Notes: a model not told the origin generated them from the letters alone. A stretch of DNA of 64,000 nucleotides from Bacillus_BD sp963787345 (GCA_963787345.1 CAWBCW010000015.1:22713-86712), one strand, 5' to 3'. Shown: positions 25,945 through 37,163, numbered from the stretch's first letter. Program-made: numbers and translations.

Positions 25945-28054
25945 ATGCTTAATGTGGTTCACTCTTTACCAGGTCGAACCCGTTTTCATCTAAAAAGTTC
26001 ATTGAGTCCTGCTATGATTGAATATTTCATTCGATCACATTCCTGGTGTTTACTCAGCTACATATACAACAAGAAACAGGAAACGTACTCATTCACCACG
26101 ATCCTACCTTATCCTTGTATACGCTTAAAAAGTTCATTCAAACCAATTTGCAACAGAAAAGATTCAACCGCTTCCATGGAGAAAACTTGTTACCTGTTGT
26201 CGCTTGTAGAGCTATGTTTCTAGCAAACTGGTATATCCAAAGTAGTCCTTTTTCTTTAGTAGTGAAAAGAATTAGACATTGGGCAGCTATCCTCACCTCT
26301 GTTTTTACATCTCTTGGTGTTATAAAAGATGGGACTCTGAGTCTTATCAAGAATCGAAAAGCAAATGCGAACACGTTAACAGCTGCTTCTATTTTTGCTT
26401 CTCTCTATTTAGGAAATCCAGGATCTGCACTTGTTATTACGATGATGTCTACTATTAGTGAGCGGCTAACAGAATATACTTCGGAAAAAACGAAGGAGTA
26501 TATCCATTCTGTAATGAATCTTGATACCACCTATGCATGGAAAGTAAATGAACAAGGAATAGAGGAAAAAGTAGAACTCGATCAAGTTCAAATAGGTGAT
26601 ACGGTCGTCGTATTTACAGGAGAGAAAATTCCTGTTGATGGGGTTGTAACTCAAGGGACAGGGAATCGTCGATGAATCTTCTATTACAGGAGAATATATG
26701 CCAAAGGAAATTGGAAAAGACAACAAGTTTATGGGGGAAGTATTTTACAGAATGGTCAGCTCACTGTTCTTGTAGAAAAAGTGGGAGATGATACGGCCAT
26801 TTCGCGTATCGTCAAACTATTAGAAGAAGCACAAGAAAAACAAGCCCCTATCCAAAATATGGCTAATCATTTAGCCGAAAAAATGGTTCCTGTTTCATTT
26901 GGATTAGCATTGCTTACCTTTTTATTAACACGAAATGTAAATCGGGCGATGAATATGTTAGTCATTGACTTTATCTGTGGAATTAAATTTTCCACTGCTA
27001 CTGCTCTTTATGCTTCAATCGGAAAAGCAGCAAAAAAGGGGGCTATAGTAAAAGGAAGCAATCACATTGAAGAAATGGCGAAATTAGAAGACGATTATTC
27101 TTGATAAGACAGGTACCATCACAGAAGGAGCACCTGTTGTACAACAAGTCATTTCGTGTGACGGATATGAACAAGAAGAAGTGATTCGATTGGCAGCGTT
27201 GCAGAAAAAAATTCGTCTCACCCTATTGCCGATGCGATCGTCAAACAGGCAAAAGAATGGAAGGTAAAGATACCTGCACGAGATGAGGACGCACAAAGTA
27301 GACAATGTAATTGGAAAAGGGATTACAACTTTTTTACAAGGAAAACAAATTGTAGTAGGTAGCCTTCGCTTTATGAAAGAACTAAAAATTAACATGGACC
27401 ATTTTATTGAAAAGCTAGAGAAAGACGAAAATTTGATTTATGTAGCCTATGATAAAACCTTAATTGGTATTATTAGTATCTTTGACCGGATTCGTTCTGG
27501 TATGCATCGTGCAGTACACCAGTTACGTCATCAAGGAATTCATGACATTATTATGTTAACGGGAGATAAACAAACAGTAGCAAGAGAGATGGCACGTCGT
27601 CTTCGTCTTAATTGGTATCATGCAGAAACCTTGCCTGAAGATAAAGCGAAGTATGTAAAACAATATAGACGGAATAGTACCGTTATGATGGTGGGAGATG
27701 GAATTAATGATGCTCCAGCCTTAGCTCATGCGAATATTGGAGTGACAATGGGAAGGAAAAAGGACAGATATAGCTTGTGAAGCAAGTGATATTATTATTA
27801 CATCTGATAACCCAAAAGTGCTACCAGAATTAGTTGGATTATCGAAAAAAACGATGAATATCATTAAACAAAATTTCATTGCTACATTTTTAATTAATGG
27901 AGGGGCTATTTTATTAGGAGCACTTGGTATCATTTCTCCTATTGCAGGTGCAGCCATTCATAATGCAGCAACAATTGGAGTGGTGTTGAATAGTGCCAGA
28001 ATTTTATGGATAGGAGACGAGAACTATGAGACCCAAATTCTATATCCTACATGA
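25945..28054 (+). pseudogene. P1-type metal-transporting ATPase, multiply frameshifted
   Basis: The pieces together give a full ATPase of about 700 residues. They include an HMA2 start (VVHSLPGRTRF), membrane segments, an actuator-domain region (GEKIPVDGVV, then IVDESSITGEYMPKE in another frame) and phosphorylation site DKTGT near 27103. MLTGDKQTVA and MVGDGINDAPALA follow. In place of the CPC metal motif of copper/zinc pumps it has DFICGIKFST. At least six indels break the frame (near 26040, 26675, 26720, 27095, 27200, 27280, 27760). Its MntR-box promoter suggests a manganese role, as for CtpC-like ATPases; this is inference. Confidence 0.8.
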
Positions 28055-28588
28055 TATTCCAGGACGACTACGTTTACATATTCCTGCATTAAGAAAATCA
28101 TGAATTATGAAGAGATTAAAACAATGTTTTCTTCTTTAAGAGGCATTCAAGATGTACGAATTCAGCCTATTATTCAAACCATGCTGATTCAGTACAAATC
28201 GGATGAAATTTCACGAAACCATTTGTTAAGATGTGTGTCTTTATTTTTTCATCAACAACCTTTTAATCCATTAAATAACTTAATGGGTCCATGTAACACC
28301 GAAAATACGCGGGGAGTTATTTCGTTCTCTCATAGCAGGTGGTTTACTACTGCTTGCCTATATTCAAAATGCATCTTTTAAACAGCCAACTGCATTAGCA
28401 TATGGTGCCGTATTGCGACTGGATATGCTGTTTTATCACATGGAACTAACAACAAATTTCGCCATCCTGATATCCTCACAGGGATCTTAAGTTTAGGATC
28501 ATTAGGACCAGCTAACATGCTACATGGAGCAATGGTGACATGGGCAGTGAATGTATTAGAGTTATTACATGAAATGCGAGACGAATAA
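28026..28588 (+). pseudogene. HMA2 plus membrane-domain protein, frameshifted
   Basis: ATG at 28026 overlaps the ATPase end. It begins with HMA2 motif LHDIPGRLRLHIP, stops at 28104 and continues in other frames: NYEEIKTMFSSLRGIQDV, then a hydrophobic stretch and GYAVLSHGTNNKFRHPDILT, ending HEMRDE. Such HMA2-transmembrane proteins accompany this ATPase family. At least three shifts. Confidence 0.65.
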
Positions 28589-28669
28589 AATAGTCTATCC
28601 ATTATGATAAATATCTTCATACATATCTGTATAATTATATAAAAAAGAATATAATTGGGGGAAATCAAG

Positions 28670-28891
28670 ATGGCATTGAACAAGGATTTTTTAATGGGAT
28701 TTTTATCTGGAACAGTGGTAGGTGCAGTGGGCTATCGTTTATACGAGCAAAATAGCGGTCAATTGCAGCGCTTAGTACAACCACAAGTAGCTTTTACTCA
28801 AAAGGCGTCTTCTTATCAACCTTCTATAGAGGAATTAGTAGCTCAAAAAGAACGTTTAGAAGATATGATTGCTGAACTACAAGTAAAATAA
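28670..28891 (+). CDS. Small membrane-anchored protein of the metal operon
   Basis: 73 residues. One N-terminal hydrophobic segment (FLMGFLSGTVVGAVGYRLY) is followed by a hydrophilic, partly coiled-coil C-terminus (ELVAQKERLEDMIAEL). GGGGGAAATC precedes the ATG. Last gene of the HMA/ATPase operon, with a terminator immediately after. It is intact. Function unknown; perhaps an accessory of the ATPase. Confidence 0.65.
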   Translation: MALNKDFLMGFLSGTVVGAVGYRLYEQNSGQLQRLVQPQVAFTQKASSYQPSIEELVAQKERLEDMIAELQVK

Positions 28892-28894
28892 GGG

Positions 28895-28933
28895 AAAAAA
28901 GGAGAAATAAGCTGACTGTTTCTCCTTTTTTTA
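28895..28933 (+). terminator. Terminator of the HMA/ATPase operon
   Basis: AAAAAAGGAGAAA pairs with TTTCTCCTTTTTT around an 11-base loop, ending in T7. Confidence 0.88.
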
Positions 28934-29344
28934 TTTATATAAATAATAGGAGCATATATGATAAAATTTTTATAAGTTTTTTCTTGAGAGAGCTCAGAGA
29001 TTGTATCCTTAAAAGATCTAAACAATAGCTGGAGGTTAAAGCTTTTCAGAGGGGTTTAAATAAAAAATGAATCGATAAAGACTTGCATTTATCTAACCTT
29101 TTATAGAAGAGGGAAGCTTGTGTACCTGCTGCAAGCTTTAGGTACAAAAACATTTACTAGAGGAAGTTAATGACAAAATTGATAAAATGCTTGAATACGA
29201 GTCTGCTCTTGGCTACAGAATAGATTGAGCATTTTTATACTCTCTTTAACAGATGTAAATATATTAAATTGAAGCTATTCCATTTCCTATAATAAATGTG
29301 GTTAATTATTTCGCTATCGTGTGTAGGTAATCGGTTTTAAGACT
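28934..29344. repeat. Non-coding gap with IS-like scar
   Basis: No gene. Bases about 29097-29170 (TATAGAAGAGGGAAGCTT, TGTACCTGCTGCAAGCTTTA, GGTACAAAAACATTTAC, GGAAGTTAA) match 59158-59228 with some changes. Confidence 0.55.
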
Positions 29345-29629
29345 TCATATTGTCTGATAAGAGTTTGGCCAAGTTGATCTCGCTCTTCGGTAAGAAATAA
29401 TATCCCATAATATTATACCGAATGAATACATGATCGCTAATGTTCTCGTCATTCGCGAAACATCTGCACGGTTCACTCCAAGAGCTCTTGCTACAAGTAT
29501 GAGGGTTACTTTATTAGCGCCATCTGATAGTAAGTATATTTGCTTCATATACAGTTTCATTCCAGAAGTGAGCATTTCATTTTCACCAACCATTTCCATT
29601 AAACAATAGTTTTGATAAACATTACTCAA
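29345..29629 (-). pseudogene. Truncated DtxR/MntR-family regulator
   Basis: LTSGMKLYMKQIYLLSDG and ARALGVNRADVSRMTRTLA match the helix-turn-helix start of DtxR/MntR-type metalloregulators. The metal-binding and dimerisation part is missing: the frame runs into SYRRARSTWPNSYQTI and stops. It overlaps the end of mntD on the same strand, so it may have been the operon's regulator. Confidence 0.6.
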
Positions 29630-30504
29630 AGGTGGAGGCTTTTACGGGTTTTACATATTTTGCGATAAGCCCATGTTTTGGGGAACAGATAAAACTGATT
29701 AAAAATAGGATTCCCGTTGCAAAAGCCATGGACCCTGAGATGGATGTATCAATCCAGAGCGGCTATATAATAACCGATCACAGCAGAAATTACGCCAAAC
29801 AATCCGCTTAAAACAAGCATGATGGAAAGCCGATCGGTCCAAAGATAGGCCGATGCTGCTGGTGTAATGAGCATAGCGACAACCATGATGGCCCCAACCG
29901 CATCAAAGGAGGCGACTGTTGTAATGGATACAAGACTCATGAACAAATAATGCATAACTAAAACAGGAATCCCGATACTAGCCGCAAGTGCTGGATCAAA
30001 GGTCGTAATTTTCCATTCCTTATAAAAGGCAATGATGAAGAGAAGAACAATCACAAAAACAAGGGCAAGTAAGGCAGTTGCTTTCGGGACTTCTCCAAAA
30101 AGAGGTAAGGACATTTTATCCCAAGGAATAAAAGTAATTTCTCCCATTAAAGCATGCTGCACATCCAAGTGGGCATTCCCGGCAAATAATTCGATTAAAA
30201 TGACGCCAATGGCAAATAAAGTGGTAAACACTGTACCGATAGAAGCATCTTGCTGAACATTAAGTGAATGAAGCCACTGAACTAACAGCGCTGTTAAGAG
30301 TCCCGCTAGAATAGCTCCAACAAGCATATGTATGCCGCTTAGCTCCCTTGTAATAATAAAAGCAATGACGATACCAAGAAGGACGGTATGACTAATCGCA
30401 TCAGCCATCATCGCCATTTTTCTAAGAATCAAAAATACCCCAATTAAACCACAGGATAATCCTACTAATGAAGCCGTTACGATAATCCAAGCTGTATACG
30501 TCAT
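29621..30504 (-). pseudogene. mntD: Manganese ABC transporter permease MntD, frameshifted at the C-terminus
   Basis: ABC-3-type permease with about eight hydrophobic segments. It has ADAISHTVLLGIV near the N-terminus and SFDAVGAIMVVAMLITPAASAYL, the conserved loop region. The main frame stops at 29749 after IAALD. The next frame continues LWIDTSISGSMAFATGILFL to 29621, the expected C-terminus. One indel. It follows mntC without a gap. Confidence 0.8.
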
Positions 30505-31430
30505 TTACTTTACCCCCTTTTCTTTCATAAAAGGAGCATGTAATGGTTCCTTAATCACTTGTTTTCTTTGCATTTTTAACTGCCAATATTTAATCAAAAT
30601 TCCTTTTTCTTTCCCGAAAAAGAGGGAGATGATAAAAAAAGTGGAAGCGATAATGACAATAAACGGACCTGTAGGCCAGCCATTGCCAAATGCACTTAAA
30701 ATGGTACCAATTGCTCCGGATAATCCACCAAATAGAGACGAGATGAAAATCATCCAGTTAAAGGAATGTGTCCAGTAACGGGCACTGACTGCAGGAATAA
30801 TAAGTAAAGCGGCAATTAAAATGACTCCGACTGCTTGAATGCCAATGACGATAGTGGTGACAAGAAGGATGGTATACAACACATTCATCGTTTTTAAAGA
30901 TAAGACCAAGTCCTTTAGCAAAGGAAGCATCAAACAAATAAATTTTCCATTCCTTAAAGCCAATCAATACGATCGCAATAACCAAAATGGCCAGGGTGAG
31001 CATCGTCCAGACATCGAATTGCAACCATGGAAGCGGATTGACCCAGAATAAATCCACTTAAGCCGCTTTGATTTCCTGCCGTCCGATTGACTACGGTTAA
31101 AAGCATAATCCCGAAACCATAAAAAATCGATAAAATCATTCCCATCGCTGCATCTTCTTTGATTCTCGTAGATGATCGAATCCAGCCAATAAAAAAGGCC
31201 CCTATTAACGCACTGATTGCTGCACCGCTAATGAGGATCAATAGATGCTTCTCTTGAAACAGAAGGAAGGCAAGAACAACACCAGGAAGCGCTGCATGAG
31301 CAAGAGCATCACTCATAAGACTTTGCCGTTTCCAATAGGACAAGCATCCCACTGCCCCTGCAGCAACCCCTAAAATCATCGTGCTGAGCAATACCCATTG
31401 TGTATTACTGTTTAACAGGATGGACCACAT
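30505..31430 (-). pseudogene. mntC: Manganese ABC transporter permease MntC, frameshifted
   Basis: ABC-3 permease in three frames: SILLNSNTQWVLL through QSLMSDALAHAALPG (31430-30954), then a middle piece DVWTMLTLAILVIAIVLIGF, then GIQAVGVILIAALLIIPAVS to the end at 30505 (KEKGVK). At least two indels, near 31040 and 30930. Overlaps the ATPase gene upstream. Confidence 0.8.
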
Positions 31431-32171
31431 TTTGTTTTATCCCTTTCATCCAGCGCATATTTCCTCCATACGTTGCAGCAATATGATGCTCGGTAAATAC
31501 TTCAGCTGTTTTTCCATGCTCGATGACGGTACGATTTAGGAAAAGGACATGATCGAAGTAATCTTCAACAGTTTGCAAGTCATGATGCACCACCATGACG
31601 GTTTTTCCTAAAGCTTTTAACTCTTTCAAAATGTTCATAATGGCCCGTTCTGTTGCTGCATCTACACCAGCTAACGGTTCATCCATAAAATACAAATCAG
31701 CATTTTGCACTAAGGCACGTGCCAAGAAACACCCGTTGCTGCTGCCCGCCGGAAAGCTGGCTGATTTGCCGGTTTGCATAATCCGCCATGCCCATTTTTT
31801 CTAATGCATCATAAGCCTTTTCCCGATGGGATCGCGATGGCCGTTTCAGCCACCCGATTTGCCCATATAGTCCCATCATCACGACATCAAGAGCAATGGT
31901 CGGAAAATCCCAATCAACCGATCCTCTTTGCGGGACATAACCGATTCTTTTCTTCATTTTTTTAAAAGAGGAGCCAAAAAATTGCACATTCCCTGATAAA
32001 GAAGGGTGAAGCTTGAGCATGGTTTTAATCAAAGTAGATTTTCCCGCCCCATTTGGGCCGACAATTCCTGTTAAAGATCCCTGCCTTTACCAGAAAATTG
32101 ACATGATGTAATACCGTATTTTTCCGATAGGCTGCAGCTAAATTTTTAACTTCGAGTACCTTTTCATCCAT
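31405..32171 (-). pseudogene. mntB: Manganese ABC transporter ATPase MntB, frameshifted
   Basis: Begins MDEKVLEVKNLAAAYRKN directly after the mntA stop. Walker A is split by an indel (GPNGAGKS in composite, near 32060). The signature is SGGQQQRVF, followed by a second indel near 31720. Walker B is LYFMDEPLAGVD and the switch histidine is in VVHHDLQ. Ends HPVKQ at 31405. Confidence 0.82.
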
Positions 32172-33143
32172 TTACTCATTTCCCCCTGTTAAAGCCTGAT
32201 AAATGGTATCAATATTGTGGCGATACATCCCAATATACGTACCTTCTTCTGTTCCTGCTTTTCCCATCGCATCAGAGAAAAGCTCTCCGCCTAACGCAAC
32301 CTCTATTCCATCACTTTTTGCCCCTTCAATCACGGCTTGGATCGAGCTTTCATTAATACTGCTTTCAACGAATACAGCAGGCACTTGATATTTTTTAATA
32401 ATATCAATCGTTTGTTGAATATCGGAAACACCTATTTCTCCATCGGTACTTAAACCTTGCAACCCAATAACCTCTATATCATGCATTCTTCCAAAATAAC
32501 CAAAGGCATCATGTGCTGTCACAAGGTACCCTTTGTTCTTTTGGAATTTCTGCTAGCTTTTAAGCTTCCTTCTTTTAAGCGATCGAATTCAGCAAAATAA
32601 TTAATCTTTATTATTTTCAAAGTATTCAGAATCATCAGGAGAATATTTTTTTAATTCTTCAACAGCTGCATCAAGTGCTTGTTTCCAAAGGTCAAGGTCA
32701 AACCAAATATGTGGATCGACAGCATTATTTTCATCTTTTAATAAAAGTTTTTCATCAATCGTATCCCCTACGGCAAGAACAGGTTTTGTTTTAGCGATTT
32801 CATTAAAAATATTCACCATATTCGCTTCTAAATTTAAACCATTATAAAAAATCAAATCTGCTTTCTCAATCGTTTGAATATCTCCATGTGTAGCCTGATA
32901 AAGGTGAGGGTCTACAGAAGGTCCCATTAAACTTTTTACTTCTACACGATCCCCGCCAATAACAGATAATGGTTCTCCGATTTGTGCAATCGTTGTGAGA
33001 ACCTTTATTTTTTCGTTTTCTGATTGTTTTTTGCGCATTTGAACTTGATAAAAAAAAACGAACTTATCACTTTATTGGCTACATGCGCCTAATAAAATAA
33101 TAAAACTCAATAATAATAAACTCCAAGTCTTTTTTCTAAACAT
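32172..33143 (-). pseudogene. mntA: Manganese-binding lipoprotein MntA, frameshifted
   Basis: Cluster A-I metal-binding lipoprotein. The signal peptide and lipobox (LLLLSFIILLGACSQ) read in one frame and stop. The mature part (VLTTIAQIGEPLSVIGGDRV, SVDPHLYQ, DPHIWFDLDLW) reads from about 33035. The C-terminal lobe (AHDAFGYFGRM, VFVESSINESS, GELFSDAMGK) lies in 32522-32172. Two or more indels plus loss between 32600 and 32522. First gene of mntABCD. Confidence 0.82.
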
Positions 33144-33168
33144 TGGGATATTTGTCCTCCTCCTACTT

Positions 33169-33231
33169 TTTTGCCTTAAGTAAACTTTTTTCTGTTATTT
33201 ACAATATAAATATTCAGATGGATTATGTCAA
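33169..33231 (-). promoter_or_regulatory. mntA promoter with MntR box
   Basis: On the minus strand TTGACA (33226-33231), 17 bp, TATATT (33203-33208). Just downstream is TTTGCCTTAAGTAAACTTT (read on plus, 33170-33188), one mismatch from the Bacillus MntR core. Placement after the -10 suits repression by Mn-MntR. Confidence 0.85.
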
Positions 33232-33253
33232 TATTTTTTTCCTATAACAATTA

Positions 33254-33285
33254 TTTTGCCCTCGGGAAACTTTTAACCATAAAGA
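33254..33285 (+). promoter_or_regulatory. MntR-like box and promoter before the ZIP gene
   Basis: TTTTGCCCTCGGGAAACTTTT keeps both arms of the MntR box (TTTGCC, GGAAAC). TTGCCC could be -35, with 17 bp to TAAAGA (33280-33285), the same layout as at 25029. Confidence 0.6.
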
Positions 33286-33376
33286 CCTATCATTAATTGC
33301 AATTAATCCGTACATCCTTCTAATTTTTTTTTATAAACATACAATGAAACAACGATTAATCTACTGGAGGATTCTA

Positions 33377-34113
33377 ATGGGGTTGCTCGCTATAACTAAT
33401 ATTCTAATTTCGTCCTTTTGTACAAGCATAGGTGCTATGGCTGTGTTCATGATAAATGACATTTCCCGTAAAGGAAAGGATATATTATTAGCAAATACTG
33501 CAGGAATTATGGTCTCAGCATCAGCATATGGATTAATTCCATCTGCTATCAAACTCTCCAATATTACAGTCTTAGTCATCGGTATTTTAATAGGCACTTT
33601 GGTCCTCACCCTATTAGAAATCCTTTTAGCTCACGTTGATTAAACGGTTCTCTGGTGAGCCCTCTCCTGGAAACACGAAAATATTGTTATTTTTGACTGC
33701 TATGTCGATACATAATTTACCGGAGGGATTATCTGTTGGAATTAGTAATATGAGCTCTGCACAAGAATTAGGTGCCGTTGGTCACCTTTGCTATTGGCTT
33801 GCAAAATATCCGGGAAGGTTTTTTAGTCGCCTCATTTTTATTCACTCAAGGTTTCAATCGATTGAAGACGATTCTCTATCTCCACTTTGACAGGCTTGAT
33901 GAATTCGCTGCAGGACTTATTGGTATCTTCTTTGGCCAGTTACTTGAGGGGATTGTTCCGTACGCTCTTGCTTTTGCAGCAGGATCTATGCTGTTTGTCG
34001 TTTATAAAGAGTTAATTCCTGAAAGTCATGGAGATGGTAATGAAAGAGCTTCTACTTTTGCTTTTATTATTGGATTTATTACGATGGTTTGTTTAACCGA
34101 TTTGTTTAGGTAA
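33377..34113 (+). pseudogene. ZIP-family metal transporter, frameshifted
   Basis: GGAGG then six bases precede the ATG. Composite motifs are SIGAMAVF, the metal-site helix SIHNLPEGLSVGIS, and AIGLQNIREGFLVA, where a usually conserved proline is arginine. FAAGSMLFVVYKELIPESH closes helix five. Two indels (about 33640 and 33780) split it into three frames. With the MntR-like box it is likely a former manganese or zinc importer. Confidence 0.8.
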
Positions 34114-34454
34114 CAAAATCCCCATTGTAAAAGGACAACAAAAGAGGCTCATTGTACATTGAAAGGATTAACCATTTTTATAATAACTGCATACTAAACA
34201 CTCCATTTTGATTGTGATTTCAAAATGGAGTGTTTATGTTTCCGATTCATTAAGATTTGCAAATTAAGAATTTAGATCTTTTTCTGGAATAACATTATTT
34301 ATTGACGTGATGAAAACATTCCTGTTATTCTAGTCCCGTTACTAACCAAGAAGGATACACTCCCCGAAACCATATACGATGAATATTTACATGTTCCTTT
34401 AAATTGGTTAAGCTTTAAATATTGGATACCACCCCAATAGTCGGAGGTTTTTTC
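34114..34454. other. Gap before the YibE/F genes
   Basis: A small inverted repeat (CTCCATTTTGA...TCAAAATGGAG, 34200-34230) that could be a terminator for the ZIP gene; otherwise nothing recognised. Confidence 0.4.
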
Positions 34455-35594
34455 ATGAATATTATAGTAAACCAATTAAAAAAATGGAGGTGCAAACCTA
34501 CTTTCTTGTACATAATACTAGCACTTTGTATTGCCGCTTCTGTATTTTTTGTTTATCACAATTATTCTTTTTATGACCGTCCAATAGCGAAAGTTATTCA
34601 AACAAACCTGGTAGAAACAACAAAAAACATGGATATGTATCAAAATGAAGATGAACGATTTACCCAACACATTATAGCTGAATTGAAAAATGGTGAGGAA
34701 CAAGGAAAGCTGATCTATTTAACGAATGGATATTCTTCATCCGGAGCTTATGACCACGAATATCATGTTGGAAATGAAGTGTTTGTTTCGATTGATACAA
34801 ACACTGCAGGAAACTCACATTTAACAGGAACAATCAATGATGTAAAACGTGATAAATACGTTTTAATTGTGGCATGGATTTTTATTTTGACTTTGCTGCT
34901 TGTTGGAAAAAAGCAAGGGCTGCTGTCGGTGCTCAGTTTGGTTGTCAATGCGCTTTTGTTATCTTATGCTTTAGATATTTATTTGAAAACATCCGGATTT
35001 AGTTTGTTATGGATATGCAGTATCAGCGTGATCTTATTTACAGTTATTTCCTTATTACTCGTTAACGGTTTTAACGAAAAAACCTATGCGGCCATTGTTG
35101 CGACCCTGCTTGGAACCATTATTTCTCTGTTCATTACTTATAGCGTCATGGTGTTAACTTCCGAAAAAGGTCTTCGCTATGAAGAAATGCAGTTTGTCGC
35201 AAGCCCTTATCGGATGGTGTTTATGGCAGGGTTATTCGTGGGGGCTTTAGGTGCAGTTATGGATGTAGCCATTACCATGTCTTCTTCTCTTTTTGGGCTG
35301 TATGAAAACAATCATAACATTTCAATAAAAGCACTTAAAACTTCAGGATTGGAAATCGGAAAAGATATTATGGGACCCATGACCAATATTTTGTTTTTTG
35401 CCTATATCAGCGGCTCCATTCCTATGCTGATTTTGTATTTGAAGAATGGTTCTCCCTTAGGGTTTACCCTTTCCATGAACCTTTCTTTGGAAGTAGCTCG
35501 GGCCCTAGCAGGTGGGATTGGGATTGTGTTAACCATTCCAATCGGGTTATATACGACTATTTTTTTCATTAATCGAAAGAAGGAAAGACAATGA
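34455..35594 (+). CDS. YibE/F-family membrane protein (first of pair)
   Basis: Multi-pass membrane protein of unknown function (YibE/F domain). One N-terminal membrane anchor, an outside domain of about 100 residues, then about seven helices. Conserved family region is GLFVGALGAVMDVAITMSSS and GKDIMGPMTNILFFAYI. CGGAGG precedes the chosen ATG. 379 residues. Its stop overlaps the start of the second YibE/F gene by four bases (ATGA), so the two form a translationally coupled pair. Confidence 0.88.
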   Translation: MNIIVNQLKKWRCKPTFLYIILALCIAASVFFVYHNYSFYDRPIAKVIQTNLVETTKNMDMYQNEDERFTQHIIAELKNGEEQGKLIYLTNGYSSSGAYDHEYHVGNEVFVSIDTNTAGNSHLTGTINDVKRDKYVLIVAWIFILTLLLVGKKQGLLSVLSLVVNALLLSYALDIYLKTSGFSLLWICSISVILFTVISLLLVNGFNEKTYAAIVATLLGTIISLFITYSVMVLTSEKGLRYEEMQFVASPYRMVFMAGLFVGALGAVMDVAITMSSSLFGLYENNHNISIKALKTSGLEIGKDIMGPMTNILFFAYISGSIPMLILYLKNGSPLGFTLSMNLSLEVARALAGGIGIVLTIPIGLYTTIFFINRKKERQ

Positions 35595-36349
35595 ATGTAT
35601 TAGTGGTTCTCTCAGCTATTTTATTCTTATTGATGATCCTAATTGGTGGAAGAAAAGGAGCACGCTCTTTTTTTGCTTTATTCCTCAACTTTGGTGTACT
35701 GCTCATTACTACCGTGATTATGACGAATCCAAATTCCGATCCGATTATCCTTACATTGATTGCATGTACGGTTATTAGTTGTATTAATCTATTTTATATT
35801 AATGAAGTGAATACGACGACTAAAACTGCTTTTATCTCCTCTATGATCACCGTAGCATTGTTGCTCTTTTTTATTATCGTTGTAACAGAAAAGGCAATGA
35901 TTCAAGGATTTGGAGAAGAAGAAGTAGAGGAGCTTGCTGCCTATTCCCTTTATATTGGAGTCGATTTTATTAAAATTGGAGCTTCTGTGATTATTATGAG
36001 TACCATAGGGGCCATTACAGATGCAGCGATTGCGATTTCCTCTCCAATGCGTGAAGCCTTTCATCACCAACCATCCATTAGCAGGAAAGAGTTATTTGCA
36101 TTTGGTATAGGAATAGGAAAGGATATATTAGGAACCAGTACAAATACATTATTCTTCGCTTTCTTTGGTGCTTATATGGCCCTGCTTATCTGGTTTAAAA
36201 ATTTATCCTATACGATTGGGGAAATCTTCAATTCAAAAATATTTAGTGCTGAAATGATTACCATATTCTGTGCTGGAACGGGTGTGGCTCTAGTGATTCC
36301 AATTACGGCATGGATTACTGCCTATTTTTTGATCAAAACAAAGAGATAA
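35591..36349 (+). CDS. YibE/F-family membrane protein (second of pair)
   Basis: 252 residues with about seven membrane helices and no large outer domain. Same core as its partner: STIGAITDAAIAISSPMREA and GKDILGTSTNTLFFAFFGAY. Probably works as a hetero-oligomer with the upstream protein. Transport of an unknown solute is a guess. Both are intact, in contrast to the decayed genes just upstream. Confidence 0.88.
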   Translation: MNVLVVLSAILFLLMILIGGRKGARSFFALFLNFGVLLITTVIMTNPNSDPIILTLIACTVISCINLFYINEVNTTTKTAFISSMITVALLLFFIIVVTEKAMIQGFGEEEVEELAAYSLYIGVDFIKIGASVIIMSTIGAITDAAIAISSPMREAFHHQPSISRKELFAFGIGIGKDILGTSTNTLFFAFFGAYMALLIWFKNLSYTIGEIFNSKIFSAEMITIFCAGTGVALVIPITAWITAYFLIKTKR

Positions 36350-37058
36350 TTAAATAAGTTTTTATGCTAAAACGATTTGTTAGCTGGCCCCAGTTCGATA
36401 GGGTTGAGATTTGCGGTGTCCTTCACAGGTACCTCGTCTCTACAAATTCAGACCTCCATAATTTCAAGTCTCCCTTTATTTCTACGAATATTATTTTTCT
36501 TCAATGATTCTTTTTTTGTTTCTAATGAAATGAAGTATACAAAAAAACACTCTATAGAGTAGTCCTTTTTTCAAAGTGTCTACTCTACAGGGTACATTTT
36601 AATGGTGACTGTCCTTTTTATTCTAGTAAAAATTAGACATGGGAATCAGTTGGATTTTATATGATTCTATTTGTTTTCTCTGGAATAAACTCTCATTTTC
36701 TTACCTACAACAAAAGTGCCAGACACATCATCCAGATCTCTCGCTCTTGACAAGGGATGCGCAGATATTTAAGACAAAAGCTTTAGCTAATCCCCTTGAA
36801 AAACGAACGAGCTATCATCAGCATTCCCATTCATGATAGTGATTTGAAGGCTCGCCTATCCTGAGCCAGCTTGAAACGCATATTAAAGTGCGGTTCTTTA
36901 ATACTTTCTATAACCACTTTGTTTCAATCTCACCAAATAACGGTTAAAACGGGGACGGTACTCATGTTACAAATACTTCATATATTTCAGAGGATTGACG
37001 ATGGAATACCCATATGATATATTTTATCAAATAGTTAAAAAGCCGAATATTTAATAAC
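36350..37058. other. Gap with repeat R2 copy 1 and a hairpin
   Basis: Contains repeat R2 (36425-36510) and an inverted repeat AGAGTAG / CTACTCT (about 36554-36590). No gene supported. Confidence 0.5.
36425..36510. repeat. Dispersed repeat R2, copy 1
   Basis: CAGGTACCTCGTCTCTAC, AATTCAGACCTCCATAATTT and TTTTTCTTCAATGATTCTTT match, with changes, 47624-47752 and 49270-49395. This is the most diverged copy. Confidence 0.6.
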
Positions 37059-37163
37059 TCTTATCGAGAGCGGTGGAGGGACAGACCCTGTGAAGCCCAG
37101 CAACCTTCAAGTTTATCTTGAAAAGGTGCCAAATTCTGCAGATTTATTTCTGGAAGATAAGAG
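37059..37163 (+). promoter_or_regulatory. SAM-I (S-box) riboswitch aptamer
   Basis: Conserved blocks are CTTATCGAGAGCGGTGGAGG, GGACAGACCCTGTGAAGCCC, AGCAACCTTCA and AAGGTGCCAAATTCTGCAG, then GGAAGATAAGAG, which pairs with the 5' strand as P1. SAM binding would favour the terminator just downstream, shutting off the next gene. Confidence 0.95.

Noticed and set aside
25945..28054. Programmed frameshifting to explain the broken ATPase
   Set aside because: At least six shifts at unrelated sequences without slippery-site features; decay or sequence error is far simpler.
36639..36836. A 65-codon plus-strand frame before the SAM riboswitch
   Set aside because: No ribosome site, no recognisable family, lies among repeats.
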